A DNA stretch of 64,000 nt, taken from assembly GCA_007692495.1 (NCBI GenBank), contig REBZ01000152.1, positions 80,626 through 144,625 on the forward strand, in the 5' to 3' direction. Positions within the stretch are counted from its first letter, which is position 1; each line of letters opens with the position of its first letter. Both the position numbers and the translations under genes were made by a program. Below are positions 51,923 through 61,981 of this stretch, piece by piece. The DNA comes from Alkalicoccus sp. (lineage in GTDB: Bacteria; Bacillota; Bacilli; Bacillales; Salisediminibacteriaceae). A model generated the notes under the pieces. The model ran no database searches and was not told the origin of the DNA. It saw only the letters and a program-made list of their open reading frames with translations.

Positions 51923-52882
51923 ATGAAAAAAGTATTAATAATTTCCACCGGAGGCACTATTGCCAGCATAGAAAACAAAGAAGGAAAACTTGAAGCGGGA
52001 AAGTATTCCGGGGAACAGCTTGCAGAAAAACTTGGAATACCCGGGGGAATGGAAGTTAAAATAATTTCCGCACTTCAAAAACCAAGTGTACATATTACGT
52101 TTGCAGATCTTGAAAAAATAAAGGAAACAGCCGATCAATTCCTTCCGTCCTATGACGGCCTGGTGATCACTCATGGAACAGATACTCTTGAAGAGTCCGC
52201 TTATTATTTTGATTTAATTACTAATTACGAAAAACCCGTAGTGTTCACTGGATCACAGCGTTCACCGGATGCTCTAGGAAGTGATGCATTCATTAATCTT
52301 CGCCATGCTATTTATGCAGCGGGAAGCAGCAGCCTTCATGGAACCGGGGTTACAGTCGTATTTAACGAACGTATTTTTTCAGCCAAATATGTAAAAAAAG
52401 AGCATGCTTCCAATATACAGGGTTTTAATGCTTTCGGTTTTGGATATCTTGGAATAATAGATAATGACGAAATACACCTCTATCAGCGGCCGATTCACCG
52501 GGAATATTATCCTGCTGCCGGGGAAAAAGATGTAAGAGTCGAAATTATTAAATGCTTTATGAATGGAACAGATGTGCTTGTAAAGGCCTGCACAGCTGAG
52601 AAAGTCGATGGTATTGTTCTTGAAGGACTTGGAAGAGGGCAGATCCATCCGGCTATGGTGGATGCGGTTACTGCAGCAGTGAACAAAGGTATAAAAGTAA
52701 TTATCACGACGGCTTCGGAGGAAGGTCATGTTTATACTACCTATGAGTACAGGGGCAGTGCGTATGATCTGTATAAAAGAGGAGTAATTTTAGGCAGGGA
52801 TTACGACAGTAAAAAGGCCAGAATTAAACTTATAGCCTGTCTGAAATCCGGCCAGCCGGCTGAACGGGCCTTTGGAAGATAA
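51923..52882 (+). CDS. ansA: L-asparaginase
   Basis: STGGTIAS, HGTDTLEESAYYFDL, TGSQRSPDALGSDAFINL. Confidence 0.94.
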   Translation: MKKVLIISTGGTIASIENKEGKLEAGKYSGEQLAEKLGIPGGMEVKIISALQKPSVHITFADLEKIKETADQFLPSYDGLVITHGTDTLEESAYYFDLITNYEKPVVFTGSQRSPDALGSDAFINLRHAIYAAGSSSLHGTGVTVVFNERIFSAKYVKKEHASNIQGFNAFGFGYLGIIDNDEIHLYQRPIHREYYPAAGEKDVRVEIIKCFMNGTDVLVKACTAEKVDGIVLEGLGRGQIHPAMVDAVTAAVNKGIKVIITTASEEGHVYTTYEYRGSAYDLYKRGVILGRDYDSKKARIKLIACLKSGQPAERAFGR

Positions 52883-52927
52883 AACTGCTTTGAGAGGTCT
52901 TACCTCTGCTGTGGAAAGGACTATTAT

Positions 52928-53602
52928 ATGGTAGGCATATTTACAGCAGCTTTTGCGCCTGCGGCAGCTCTACTGCTCTTTTTTTACTTAAAGGATGAGT
53001 TTGGACAGGAACCGGTTTACATGGTGATCCGTTCCTTTGTATTCGGGGCACTGCTTGTATTCCCTGTGATTTTTATTCAGTTTGTAATAACCGAGGAAAC
53101 AGGCGCAGCATCTATGCTGTTTCAAGTAATAGTTCAAACGGCTCTTCTCGAGGAATTTTTAAAATGGTTTGTTGTGCTGCTCACTGTCTTTTTTCATGTC
53201 CATTTTAACCAGAGGTACGATGGCATAGTATATGCGTGCGCGGTAGGTCTGGGATTTGCAGCGATGGAAAACGTCTTCTACCTTCTGGCTGACGGGCTTG
53301 ATACAGCCTTCCTTCGTGCTGTCTTTCCCACGACAAGTCATGCGTTGTTCGGAGTTGTAATGGGGTATTATCTCGGGGCAGCGAAGTTTTCCTCGAGAAA
53401 AAAACTTTTTTTAGCTGCAGCGCTGGTAGTGCCTGTTTTGCTGCACAGTGCATATAATTTTATTCTTCTTTATTTCAGCAGCTGGTCCTATTTGATTATT
53501 CCTTTTATGGTATTTTTATGGATTTTTGCAATGAGAAAAGTTAAAGCAGCAAATATCGCTCAAAAAGAGGCTGAAAATAATGTGAAATGGCAGTTTTCTT
53601 GA
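52928..53602 (+). CDS. prsW: PrsW-family intramembrane protease
   Basis: LLEEFLKWFVVL (EExxK), RYDGIVYACAVGLGFAAMENVFYLL, TTSHALFGVVMGYYLG. Confidence 0.93.
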   Translation: MVGIFTAAFAPAAALLLFFYLKDEFGQEPVYMVIRSFVFGALLVFPVIFIQFVITEETGAASMLFQVIVQTALLEEFLKWFVVLLTVFFHVHFNQRYDGIVYACAVGLGFAAMENVFYLLADGLDTAFLRAVFPTTSHALFGVVMGYYLGAAKFSSRKKLFLAAALVVPVLLHSAYNFILLYFSSWSYLIIPFMVFLWIFAMRKVKAANIAQKEAENNVKWQFS

Positions 53603-53681
53603 ATGAGGGACCCTGTTTCTTGTATAGTAAATTTAAAGATCTCTAAGTATAAGAACTTAATGAGGAAGGGAAGTGGGTTTT

Positions 53682-53849
53682 TTGCCTGAAACAAAACAGC
53701 GCTATAAAGTTACGATCAGGTGCCGGGAATGCGGCGAAAAATACATCCTTCGGGGCCGTCCGAATGAAGACGGTGGGTTTGATACCGGATTTAAACGTTG
53801 TGTATGTGGTAATGAAACAGCATTTGATCTGGACGTAACACCGGAATAA
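53682..53849 (+). CDS. 55-aa zinc-ribbon-like small protein (TTG start; not in ORF track)
   Basis: Translation (M)PETKQRYKVTIRCRECGEKYILRGRPNEDGGFDTGFKRCVCGNETAFDLDVTPE with CxxC and CxC, GA-rich RBS region before TTG, terminator directly after. Confidence 0.65.
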   Translation: MPETKQRYKVTIRCRECGEKYILRGRPNEDGGFDTGFKRCVCGNETAFDLDVTPE

Positions 53850-53865
53850 TTTAATTTCTGCATAT

Positions 53866-53898
53866 AAAAAATACGGCAGTTGCTGCCGTGTTTTTTTA
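53866..53898. terminator. Intrinsic terminator after the zinc-ribbon ORF
   Basis: aaaaaatacggcagttgctgccgtgttttttta. Confidence 0.9.
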
Positions 53899-53990
53899 GG
53901 GTGATTCTAATATCCGGGGACATTAGACCTGAATTTGCCCTTGTGTTAAGATGAAAAAGTATTTAATTAAAGTATAGTGAAGAGGTTGAC

Positions 53991-54677
53991 GTGATGCATG
54001 AAAAAATAAATGTAGCAATTGACGGGCCGGCAGGCGCAGGAAAGAGCACAGTGGCAAGGGAACTGGCTTCCCGCCTCGGATATGTTTATATTGACACCGG
54101 AGCGATGTATAGAGCACTGACATGGAAAGCTCTGGAAAGCGGAGCAGGGTGTGAAGATGAATCTTCCCTTGCTGAAATCCTTCAGAAAATGGAACTTGAG
54201 CTGCTTAATAATAACGGTGTGCCTGAAATTATCGTTGACGGCAGGAATGTCACGGATGAAGTCCGGCTTCCGGAAATTACGAATAATGTTTCGTACACTG
54301 CCAGACACCCGCACATCAGAGAATACATGGTACAGAAACAGCAGGAACTTGCAGCGGAGGGAGGGACAGTCATGGACGGCAGGGATATCGGTACTGCAGT
54401 ACTCCCTGGTGCAGAAGTGAAATTTTTTCTAAATGCGACTGTTGACGAAAGGGCAGCAAGAAGACATGAAGAACAGCTCAGCAAAGGAATGGATTCTGAT
54501 CTTGAACTATTGAAATCCGAAATCTCACGCCGGGACATGCTGGACTCCGAAAGAGAAACAGCTCCTCTTAAAAAAGCAGATGATGCGGAGGAAGTGGATA
54601 CAACACAAATGAATGTTAATGAAGTAGTGGATTATCTGTACAGCCGGATACAGAGAAAGCTGGCAGCTTATGAATAA
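53991..54677 (+). CDS. cmk: Cytidylate kinase
   Basis: NVAIDGPAGAGKSTVARELASRLGYVYIDTGAMYRALTW, DGRDIGTAVLP. Confidence 0.97.
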   Translation: MMHEKINVAIDGPAGAGKSTVARELASRLGYVYIDTGAMYRALTWKALESGAGCEDESSLAEILQKMELELLNNNGVPEIIVDGRNVTDEVRLPEITNNVSYTARHPHIREYMVQKQQELAAEGGTVMDGRDIGTAVLPGAEVKFFLNATVDERAARRHEEQLSKGMDSDLELLKSEISRRDMLDSERETAPLKKADDAEEVDTTQMNVNEVVDYLYSRIQRKLAAYE

Positions 54678-55260
54678 TAAAATGTACTGGACAGGACAAT
54701 TTTTATTCCGTACGTTTTTCCGGCTGTTTTTCCGGGTAAAAATAATAGGTAAGGAGAACATCCCTGCTGACAAAGGAGTACTTCTCTGCAGTAATCACAT
54801 TAACAACCTTGATCCTCCGCTTTTAGGAGCCTTTTTGAAAAGAAAAACAAGATACATGGCTAAAGCGGAACTTTTCCAACTGCCCATACTGAAATTTCTC
54901 CTGCCGAAAGTAGGGGCCTTTCCTATCAAAAGAGGTTCCAGTGACCGACAGGCGATGCGCGCCGGCCTGAAGCTCCTTAAGGAGAATGAAATCGTCGGTG
55001 TATTCCCGGAAGGCACGAGAAGCAGGGACGGAAATCTCGGCAAAGGCTTGGCAGGAGTAGGCTTTTTCGCCCTCAGGTCACCAGCAGATGTTGTGCCATG
55101 CGCCATTATGAGCACATATAAGCCCTTTTCCAAAATTCTTCTTGTGTACGGGGAGCCTATAGATATGCAGAAGCTGCGGGACAGGAAAGCATCACCGGAA
55201 GAAGCATCGGAGGAAATTATGGCCTCCATCAAACAACTTTTGGATAAATATAAAAAGTAG
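54670..55260 (+). CDS. plsC: 1-acyl-sn-glycerol-3-phosphate acyltransferase
   Basis: SNHINNLDPPLLG (HX4D), FPEGTRSRDG. Confidence 0.93.
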   Translation: MNNKMYWTGQFLFRTFFRLFFRVKIIGKENIPADKGVLLCSNHINNLDPPLLGAFLKRKTRYMAKAELFQLPILKFLLPKVGAFPIKRGSSDRQAMRAGLKLLKENEIVGVFPEGTRSRDGNLGKGLAGVGFFALRSPADVVPCAIMSTYKPFSKILLVYGEPIDMQKLRDRKASPEEASEEIMASIKQLLDKYKK

Positions 55261-55347
55261 GCAGGAATTCTCTCATTTTATGGAGAATAGCTTATACTGA
55301 AGGAGTATAGGCCCGCAAATTGACGGGATATAGGGAGGTAATGGTCT

Positions 55348-56502
55348 ATGACAGAAGAAATGAACAATGAAATGACGGACTTCCGCTCACTATCAGTGGG
55401 AGATCTTGTCAAAGGAACTGTAGCAAAAGTGGAGGACAAGCAGGCATATGTAAATGTCGGCTATAAAATTGATGGTGTGGTACCTATCAGTGAACTTAAA
55501 AGCCTCCATGTCGAAAAGGTAAGTGATGAGCTTCAGGAAGGGGAGGAGCATGAGTTTAAAGTTACAAAAGTAACGGAAGAAGAACTCGTACTCTCCAAAA
55601 AAGCAGTAGCCGCTGAAAAAGCCTGGGAAGAGATGGAGAAGAAACTGGAAAGCGGCGAAATATTTGAAGCGGAAGTTGCAGATGTTGTTAAAGGAGGGCT
55701 GGTAGTTGACGTGGGAGTCCGTGGTTTTATTCCGGCTTCTCTTGTAGAACGTCACTACGTTGAAGATTTCTCCTCTTATAAAGGAAAAACACTTCGTCTG
55801 AAAGCTGTGGAAATGGACCGTGAAAGAAACAAGCTGATTCTTTCACAGCGTGCTGTACTCGATGCAGAAGCAGGCGAGCGGAAAAAAGAAACTCTTCAGC
55901 AGATTAAGGAAGGGGACATTATTGCCGGCACCGTTCAGCGTCTGACGGACTTTGGAGCTTTCGTAGATGTAGGCGGAGTTGATGGACTTGTTCACATTTC
56001 CCAGATGGCCCATCAGCACGTCGAAAAACCGTCTGATGTTGTGTCGGAGGGAGATCAGGTCAATGTAAAAGTACTTTCTGTTGACCCTGAGAACGAGAGA
56101 ATTTCCCTCTCTATTAAAGACACACTCCCGGGACCGTGGGAATCCGTTGCCCAGCAGATTAAGCAGGATGATACGGTGGAAGGAACTGTGAAACGACTAG
56201 TATCTTTCGGAGCGTTTGTAGAAGTTGCTCCGGGAGTGGAAGGGCTCGTTCACATCTCCCAGATTGCTAACCGACATATTGCTACACCTGGGGAAGTGCT
56301 CACCGAAGGCGATAAAGTTCAGGCAAAAGTACTTGATGTTAACATCGGGGAAAAGCGTATCTCGCTGAGCATGCGTGTTCTTGAAGAAGAGAAGGTTGAA
56401 AAAGAAGAGTCCCAGGCGAAGCAGGAATACAAGAAAGAAGATGACGGTGGATTTTCGCTTGGGGATATGATCGGCGATCAGCTGAAAAAATACAAAAACT
56501 AG
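55348..56502 (+). CDS. Ribosomal protein S1 homologue (YpfD-like, four S1 repeats)
   Basis: Repeated G.V..I..FGAFVDVG..GLVHISQ blocks. Confidence 0.95.
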   Translation: MTEEMNNEMTDFRSLSVGDLVKGTVAKVEDKQAYVNVGYKIDGVVPISELKSLHVEKVSDELQEGEEHEFKVTKVTEEELVLSKKAVAAEKAWEEMEKKLESGEIFEAEVADVVKGGLVVDVGVRGFIPASLVERHYVEDFSSYKGKTLRLKAVEMDRERNKLILSQRAVLDAEAGERKKETLQQIKEGDIIAGTVQRLTDFGAFVDVGGVDGLVHISQMAHQHVEKPSDVVSEGDQVNVKVLSVDPENERISLSIKDTLPGPWESVAQQIKQDDTVEGTVKRLVSFGAFVEVAPGVEGLVHISQIANRHIATPGEVLTEGDKVQAKVLDVNIGEKRISLSMRVLEEEKVEKEESQAKQEYKKEDDGGFSLGDMIGDQLKKYKN

Positions 56503-56519
56503 ATATACTGTTGAAAATG

Positions 56520-56564
56520 AAGGACCGGAATGCCCGGAAGCAAAGGGGGCTTTCCGGTCCTTTT
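56520..56564 (+). terminator. Terminator after the S1 homologue
   Basis: aaggaccgga...tccggtcctttt. Confidence 0.85.
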
Positions 56565-56775
56565 CTATATTTCCCCGTCCTCACGCTGAAACCGTATGAA
56601 AATTATTGAATCTTCATAAAGTTTTACGAATAGGAAAAATGAAGAAATATTTCTGAAATAACTTTTTTTCTTTTATGTCTGGTGCTAGTATGAAGTTACA
56701 TGTATTCAACTCAGTTTATGCTATAATGAACGTTGGTTTTATATGAATTTTGATTAGTGAAAGCGGGGAAGTAAT

Positions 56776-58092
56776 GTGGCTAAGCCGGTACTAGCAATTG
56801 TAGGAAGACCGAACGTAGGAAAGTCTACAATTTTCAACAGGTTGATTGGGGAAAGGTTAGCAATTGTAGAAGACAAGCCAGGGGTTACAAGAGACCGGAT
56901 TTACAGTTCCGGCGAATGGCTTAACCACGAGTTTTTTATTATCGATACAGGCGGCATTGAAATGTCGGAGGAGCCGTTAATAGAACAGATGAGGATGCAG
57001 GCAGAACTTGCCATTGATGAAGCGGATGTGATCTGTTTTGTCGTCAACGGCAGAGATGGCATGACAGGGGCAGACGAAGAAGTTGCCAGGCTGCTGCAGC
57101 GCTCCAAGAAACCGGTAGTAATTGCTGTGAATAAGATGGATGATCCTTCTATGCATGAAAAAATATATGAATTTTATTCACTCGGAGTAGGGGAGCCTTT
57201 TGCTGTATCCGGTTCTCATGGACTTGGACTGGGAGATATGCTCGATGCTGCCTGCGAGAATTTTCCGGCAGATGCAGGTGATGATTACAGTGAAGATACG
57301 ATAAGGCTTAGTTTGATCGGCCGTCCGAATGTCGGAAAATCTTCGCTCGTGAATGCCATTCTTGGTGAAGAGAGGGTAATTGTCAGCAGTATACCCGGAA
57401 CCACCCGAGATGCAGTCGATACGCCTTTTCGCAGAGATGACCAGGACTATGTTGTAATAGATACAGCAGGTATGAGAAAACGCGGAAAGGTATACGAATC
57501 AACAGAGAAATACAGCGTGCTTCGTGCTCTGAAAGCGATCGACAGATCTGACGTAGTACTCGTTGTGCTCGATGGAGAAGAAGGAATTATCGAACAGGAT
57601 AAAAAGATAGCCGGTTATGCTCATGAAGCTGGAAGGGCAGTCGTTATTGTCGTAAATAAATGGGATGCTGTGGAAAAAGATGATAAAACGATGCATCAAT
57701 TTGAAGAAAAAATCCGCGATCAGTTCCAGTTCATGGATTATGCTCCTGTTGTATTTTTATCTGCTTTAACAAAGCAGAAGCTTCATCAGCTGCTTCCTGT
57801 TGTGAATGAAGTAAGTGAATCGCATAATCTGCGGATAAAAACAAACGTTCTTAACGATGTAATTGTAGATGCTGTTACGACAAATCCTACTCCGACGGAT
57901 CATGGGGGTAAACGTCTGCGGATTAATTACGCCACCCAGGTGGCGGTGGGACCTCCTACGTTTGTTTTATTTGTAAATGACCCCGATCTGCTTCATTTCT
58001 CCTACCATAGATACTTGGAAAACAATATTCGCAGGGCGTTCGGATTCATAGGTACTCCAATCAGGATTATTGCACGTAAAAAAAGTGACTGA
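56776..58092 (+). CDS. der: Ribosome biogenesis GTPase Der (EngA)
   Basis: Two G domains: [14 protein letters not shown] and [14 protein letters not shown], each with NKxD. Confidence 0.97.
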   Translation: MAKPVLAIVGRPNVGKSTIFNRLIGERLAIVEDKPGVTRDRIYSSGEWLNHEFFIIDTGGIEMSEEPLIEQMRMQAELAIDEADVICFVVNGRDGMTGADEEVARLLQRSKKPVVIAVNKMDDPSMHEKIYEFYSLGVGEPFAVSGSHGLGLGDMLDAACENFPADAGDDYSEDTIRLSLIGRPNVGKSSLVNAILGEERVIVSSIPGTTRDAVDTPFRRDDQDYVVIDTAGMRKRGKVYESTEKYSVLRALKAIDRSDVVLVVLDGEEGIIEQDKKIAGYAHEAGRAVVIVVNKWDAVEKDDKTMHQFEEKIRDQFQFMDYAPVVFLSALTKQKLHQLLPVVNEVSESHNLRIKTNVLNDVIVDAVTTNPTPTDHGGKRLRINYATQVAVGPPTFVLFVNDPDLLHFSYHRYLENNIRRAFGFIGTPIRIIARKKSD

Positions 58093-58127
58093 TTTATATC
58101 ACTGTATCAGATGAGGGGGTCGGTTCA

Positions 58128-58751
58128 TTGGGAATCGCAGCTGTTATAGTTTCTTATTTAATCGGGGCGGTCAGTTTCAGCTATTTAATTGGCCAGCTGC
58201 TAAAAAAACTGGATATCAGGGATCATGGAAGCGGTAACGCCGGAGCTACAAATACACTGCGTGTGCTTGGAATCGGGCCGGCGGTAGCTGTGCTCCTTCT
58301 TGACTGTGCGAAAGGAATTGCGGCTGTGTGGATTGGCTTTATAGCAGGAGGAGGAGATCCAGTACTAGCAGCTCTGTGTGGTTCAGCGGCAGTTATAGGC
58401 CATAACTGGCCTGTGTTTTATGGGTTTCGGGGAGGCAAAGGCGTGGCGACTACCATTGGTGTACTGGCAACGCTCGTTTTTTGGACGGCGCTGGCAGCGG
58501 GAATCATAGCGATTCTAACAATAGCGGTGACAAGATACGTTTCCTTAGGATCACTGCTGTTTATGGTGGGAACAACTATATTAACGGCGGTTCTTCATCC
58601 GGTGTTTAATTACCCGTTCGTTTATGTTTATTTTTTAGCGGCTTTAACAATTCTTTCGTTATGGAGACATAGTTCGAATATTAAAAAGCTTATGAATGGT
58701 ACAGAAAGTAAGCTCGGAGAAAAAGTTAAAACTAAAGAAGCGGGGGGATGA
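58128..58751 (+). CDS. plsY: Glycerol-3-phosphate acyltransferase PlsY (TTG start)
   Basis: IGQLLKKLDIRDHGSGNAGATNTLRVLG, GHNWPVFYGFRGGKGVATTIG. Confidence 0.96.
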   Translation: MGIAAVIVSYLIGAVSFSYLIGQLLKKLDIRDHGSGNAGATNTLRVLGIGPAVAVLLLDCAKGIAAVWIGFIAGGGDPVLAALCGSAAVIGHNWPVFYGFRGGKGVATTIGVLATLVFWTALAAGIIAILTIAVTRYVSLGSLLFMVGTTILTAVLHPVFNYPFVYVYFLAALTILSLWRHSSNIKKLMNGTESKLGEKVKTKEAGG

Positions 58752-58755
58752 TGAC

Positions 58756-59811
58756 ATGAAGGAAGTTGCTGTAATAGGAGCTGGCAGCTGGGGGACGGCA
58801 TTATCTATTGTTCTGGCTGATAACGGCCATAATGTCAGACTCTGGACGAGAACGGAAAAGCAGGCAGATACGATTAACGAAACGCATAAAAATACGCGAT
58901 ACCTTTCTGGAGTGACTCTCCCTTCCTCGATAAAAGCTTTTTCATCTATGGAAGAGGCAGTAACGGGGACCTCCTTTGTCGTACTCGTAGTGCCGACTAA
59001 GGCGATGAGAGAAGTTCTTCCCGCTATAAAGCCTTACCTTGAGAAAGATACAGTACTCATTCATGCAAGTAAGGGCATTGAGCCGGAAACTCATATGAGA
59101 ATTTCTGAAATTATCGCAGAAGAACTGGATAATAAACCGGTAGTCTGCCTGAGTGGGCCGAGTCATGCCGAAGAAGTATGTAAACAGCAGCCGACAACTG
59201 TAACATGTTCATCGCTTCATATGAACCTTGCAGAAGAAGCTCAGGATTTATTTATGAATCAGGCTTTTCGTGTCTACACTAACCCTGACCTTATTGGAGT
59301 GGAAATTGGAGGAGCACTGAAAAATATTATTGCTATCGGCTCCGGCATGACGAGCGGTCTCGGCTTTGGAGATAACGCCAGAGCTGCATTAATGACAAGA
59401 GGGCTGGCCGAAATTTCCAGGCTGGGGGTTAAAATGGGGGCCAATCCCCTTACTTTTTCCGGGCTTTCCGGGCTCGGGGATCTGATAGTAACGTGTACGT
59501 CCTTTCACAGCCGAAACTGGCGTGCCGGGAATATGATCGGAAAAGGCATGTCAGTAAAACAGACTGAAGAAGAGATGGGCATGGTAGTGGAAGGCATTCG
59601 TACAACCAAGGCTGCCTATCAGCTTGCAGGAAAACTGAATGTTGATATGCCTATTACGAAAGAGCTTTACGCTGTCCTGTTTGAAGAGAAGGACGTGGAA
59701 GAAGCGGTTGAAGCTTTAATGGGCAGAGTAAAGAAGAAAGAAGTAGAGGAGCTTATGACCGGTTCTATTCAAAAAGAAGGCCGGGATCCTCTTGATCACA
59801 TGGAACCGTAG
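58756..59811 (+). CDS. gpsA: Glycerol-3-phosphate dehydrogenase [NAD(P)+]
   Basis: VAVIGAGSWGTALSIVLADNGHNVRLW, IGVEIGGALKNIIAIGSGM. Confidence 0.97.
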   Translation: MKEVAVIGAGSWGTALSIVLADNGHNVRLWTRTEKQADTINETHKNTRYLSGVTLPSSIKAFSSMEEAVTGTSFVVLVVPTKAMREVLPAIKPYLEKDTVLIHASKGIEPETHMRISEIIAEELDNKPVVCLSGPSHAEEVCKQQPTTVTCSSLHMNLAEEAQDLFMNQAFRVYTNPDLIGVEIGGALKNIIAIGSGMTSGLGFGDNARAALMTRGLAEISRLGVKMGANPLTFSGLSGLGDLIVTCTSFHSRNWRAGNMIGKGMSVKQTEEEMGMVVEGIRTTKAAYQLAGKLNVDMPITKELYAVLFEEKDVEEAVEALMGRVKKKEVEELMTGSIQKEGRDPLDHMEP

Positions 59812-59813
59812 AG

Positions 59814-59848
59814 CAATTCCCCCCGGGAAAATTTCCCGGGGGGAATTG
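59814..59848. terminator. Perfect 17-bp stem, minimal-spacer inverted repeat after gpsA
   Basis: caattccccccgggaaa-a-tttcccggggggaattg. Confidence 0.7.
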
Positions 59849-59986
59849 TATGTGTAGAGGCTGAATATGTGACAATTTATCGACGTTTGGAATACCGCCC
59901 GGCATGCATAGTTTACGTTTATGCATCTGGATAAATAGTGTGCTATAATGATGCAGAATTGAAAGCTGAGAGGGGAGGAAAAGCGT

Positions 59987-60190
59987 ATGTTCGATGATCC
60001 TTTATTGAAGATGTGGGTGTCTTTTATAGCCATGGCCCTCATGTTTCTCTCCGTAGTGATAACTATTTTTACAAAAGAAAAGCTGACAGGGGTGCTTCGT
60101 TACTCACTATTGACGATGAGCTTTGTGTGCATCGTAGTGTCCGGACTGATTGTTTTAGTAATAACTTTCAGCGGTCCTGTACCGGAGTAA
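59987..60190 (+). CDS. DUF2768 small membrane protein (YphE-like)
   Basis: Two predicted TM segments, synteny between gpsA and yphF. Confidence 0.75.
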   Translation: MFDDPLLKMWVSFIAMALMFLSVVITIFTKEKLTGVLRYSLLTMSFVCIVVSGLIVLVITFSGPVPE

Positions 60191-60220
60191 GACAGAATAT
60201 TACGTAAGGCGGGAGTAATA

Positions 60221-60946
60221 ATGAAAACAACCCAATTGATTTTTCTTGCGCTTACAGTCATTCTTTTAAGCGGCTGTTTATACCCCCAGGAAGAAAGAAG
60301 CAGACAGCATGGGCCAAATCAGGAGCAGGTGGACAGGGTACAGAATGCGGTAACTCAGTTTCAGGAAAGCACTGGCGTTCTGCCTATTGCCACCCGGGAA
60401 GCAGACACTCCTACGTTTCGCAGATACCCTGTGCAGTTCACACAGCTGATTCCTTCTTATATCAGTGAACCTCCTGGCAATGCATTTGAAAATGGCGGAA
60501 ATTATCAGTACGTTCTCGTGAATGTAGAGGAATTTCCGACTGTAAAATTGATTGACCTCACCACTACTAGAACAATTCAGGAGGTCGAAACGCGTATATT
60601 CTCCTACCGCAGTTCTAACGATTACGCGCCGGTGGAGGAAGTCGTAGGAGATGAACTTCTCAGGCTTGATTACGAAGCGCTCGGCTACGATGAGGAGCCT
60701 GTAGTGGACAGCCCGTTTCACCCTGATCACCGGCTGCCGCTGCTATTTACTACGAAGGGGGAAGTAGTAATCGACTTTTCACTTGATATTCAATATTATA
60801 TTGATGAATACGGGATGGAAGATTATGAAGAAGGTGACGATTTACGCTGGCTTCTTGTTGATCATTCTCCATTTGTCCCTGCTTACTCTGTACCACAGAC
60901 TCTGGAGGACGGAGAAATAGTTTTTACTGAAGGGGACCAGGGGTAG
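60221..60946 (+). CDS. YphF-like lipoprotein
   Basis: Lipobox LLSGC; synteny. Confidence 0.8.
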   Translation: MKTTQLIFLALTVILLSGCLYPQEERSRQHGPNQEQVDRVQNAVTQFQESTGVLPIATREADTPTFRRYPVQFTQLIPSYISEPPGNAFENGGNYQYVLVNVEEFPTVKLIDLTTTRTIQEVETRIFSYRSSNDYAPVEEVVGDELLRLDYEALGYDEEPVVDSPFHPDHRLPLLFTTKGEVVIDFSLDIQYYIDEYGMEDYEEGDDLRWLLVDHSPFVPAYSVPQTLEDGEIVFTEGDQG

Positions 60947-60952
60947 TCACTA

Positions 60953-60985
60953 GGCGGGTTTTTTTCATAAATCCCGCCTTTTATT
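60953..60985 (+). terminator. Terminator after yphF
   Basis: aggcgggtttttttcataaatcccgccttttatt. Confidence 0.85.
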
Positions 60986-61159
60986 GTATAAATTATCCAT
61001 ATTAGCCAGAAAAAATATAAAAAATCGATGAAATACATAAAAAATGTTGAATTTACGGGCTTTTTCGTATAACATAAGCCTTGTTATCCCGTCATATCAA
61101 GGGTTAACGCTTTTAGAACTAAAAGTGACGTTACTACATCTTGCAGGGAGGTGAACAGA

Positions 61160-61432
61160 TTGAATAAAACAGAACTAATCAATGCAGTTGCAGAAAAGAC
61201 TGACCTTTCTAAAAAGGATGCAACAGGTGCTGTAGACGCAGTTTTTGATATTATCACTGATGCGCTTCAGAAGCAGGAAAAAGTTCAGCTGATTGGCTTC
61301 GGTAACTTTGAAGTCCGCGAGCGTGCTGCCCGTAAAGGCCGTAACCCGCAGACTGGCGAAGAAATCGAAATTCCGGCGAGCAACGTACCTGCATTCAAGC
61401 CTGGTAAAGCCCTTAAAGATGCAGTAAAGTAA
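61160..61432 (+). CDS. hbs: HU family DNA-binding protein HBsu
   Basis: [93 protein letters not shown] start. Confidence 0.97.
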   Translation: MNKTELINAVAEKTDLSKKDATGAVDAVFDIITDALQKQEKVQLIGFGNFEVRERAARKGRNPQTGEEIEIPASNVPAFKPGKALKDAVK

Positions 61433-61461
61433 TACAATTACATAAGCAGGCTTATGTAATA

Positions 61462-61500
61462 AAGAAACCCGTTAAGCATCTGCTTACCGGGCTTTCTTTT
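61462..61500 (+). terminator. Terminator after hbs
   Basis: agaaacccgttaagcatctgcttaccgggctttctttttg. Confidence 0.8.
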
Positions 61501-61575
61501 TGCACAGGCTCGTAACGGCTGCCGATTTTATTTCCGGGAGCCTGCCTTGAAAATAGCTCGTTTATGAGATGGGCA

Positions 61576-61710
61576 TAACGCTGCTGCACTCTCGGCGGGG
61601 CTTACCCGAGGGCTTGTTCCCGGCTGATTTTGGCGGGAGAAGAGTCCGCCAAAATGGATTCCCGAACGGCGCTGATCCTCTGATGTCCCCGCCTTCACCG
61701 CACAGCGTTA
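61576..61710. repeat. Nested inverted-repeat structure between hbs and folE
   Basis: taacgctg(61576)...cagcgtta(61710); ggcgggg(61594)...ccccgcc(61693); attttggcgg(61627)...ccgccaaaat(61655), concentric. Confidence 0.7.
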
Positions 61711-61860
61711 AATATTTTCCTTTTTCATGGTGTCGTTTTTAACGGCAGCAATGTCTCTGTTAAATCTAAAGGGGAAGAAACCTTCTTTCTCTAACGCAGC
61801 AGGAAAAGAGCAAATTCAGTCATCAGCAGAAAAGAAGGGTGTCTTTCCCTCTTTAACCTG

Positions 61861-61909
61861 AGGTGCTTACGTGAACATAGCAGGTACAGCAGAGCACCTT
61901 TCTTGTTTT
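61861..61909 (+). terminator. Terminator/attenuator-like hairpin in the folE leader
   Basis: aggtgct...agcacctttcttgtttt. Confidence 0.4.
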
Positions 61910-61981
61910 ACAAATAAACGCTGTGCTATTATCTATACAATGAATGCAGACAGTAGATTCGGAACGGAGGAAGAGCAGCAT

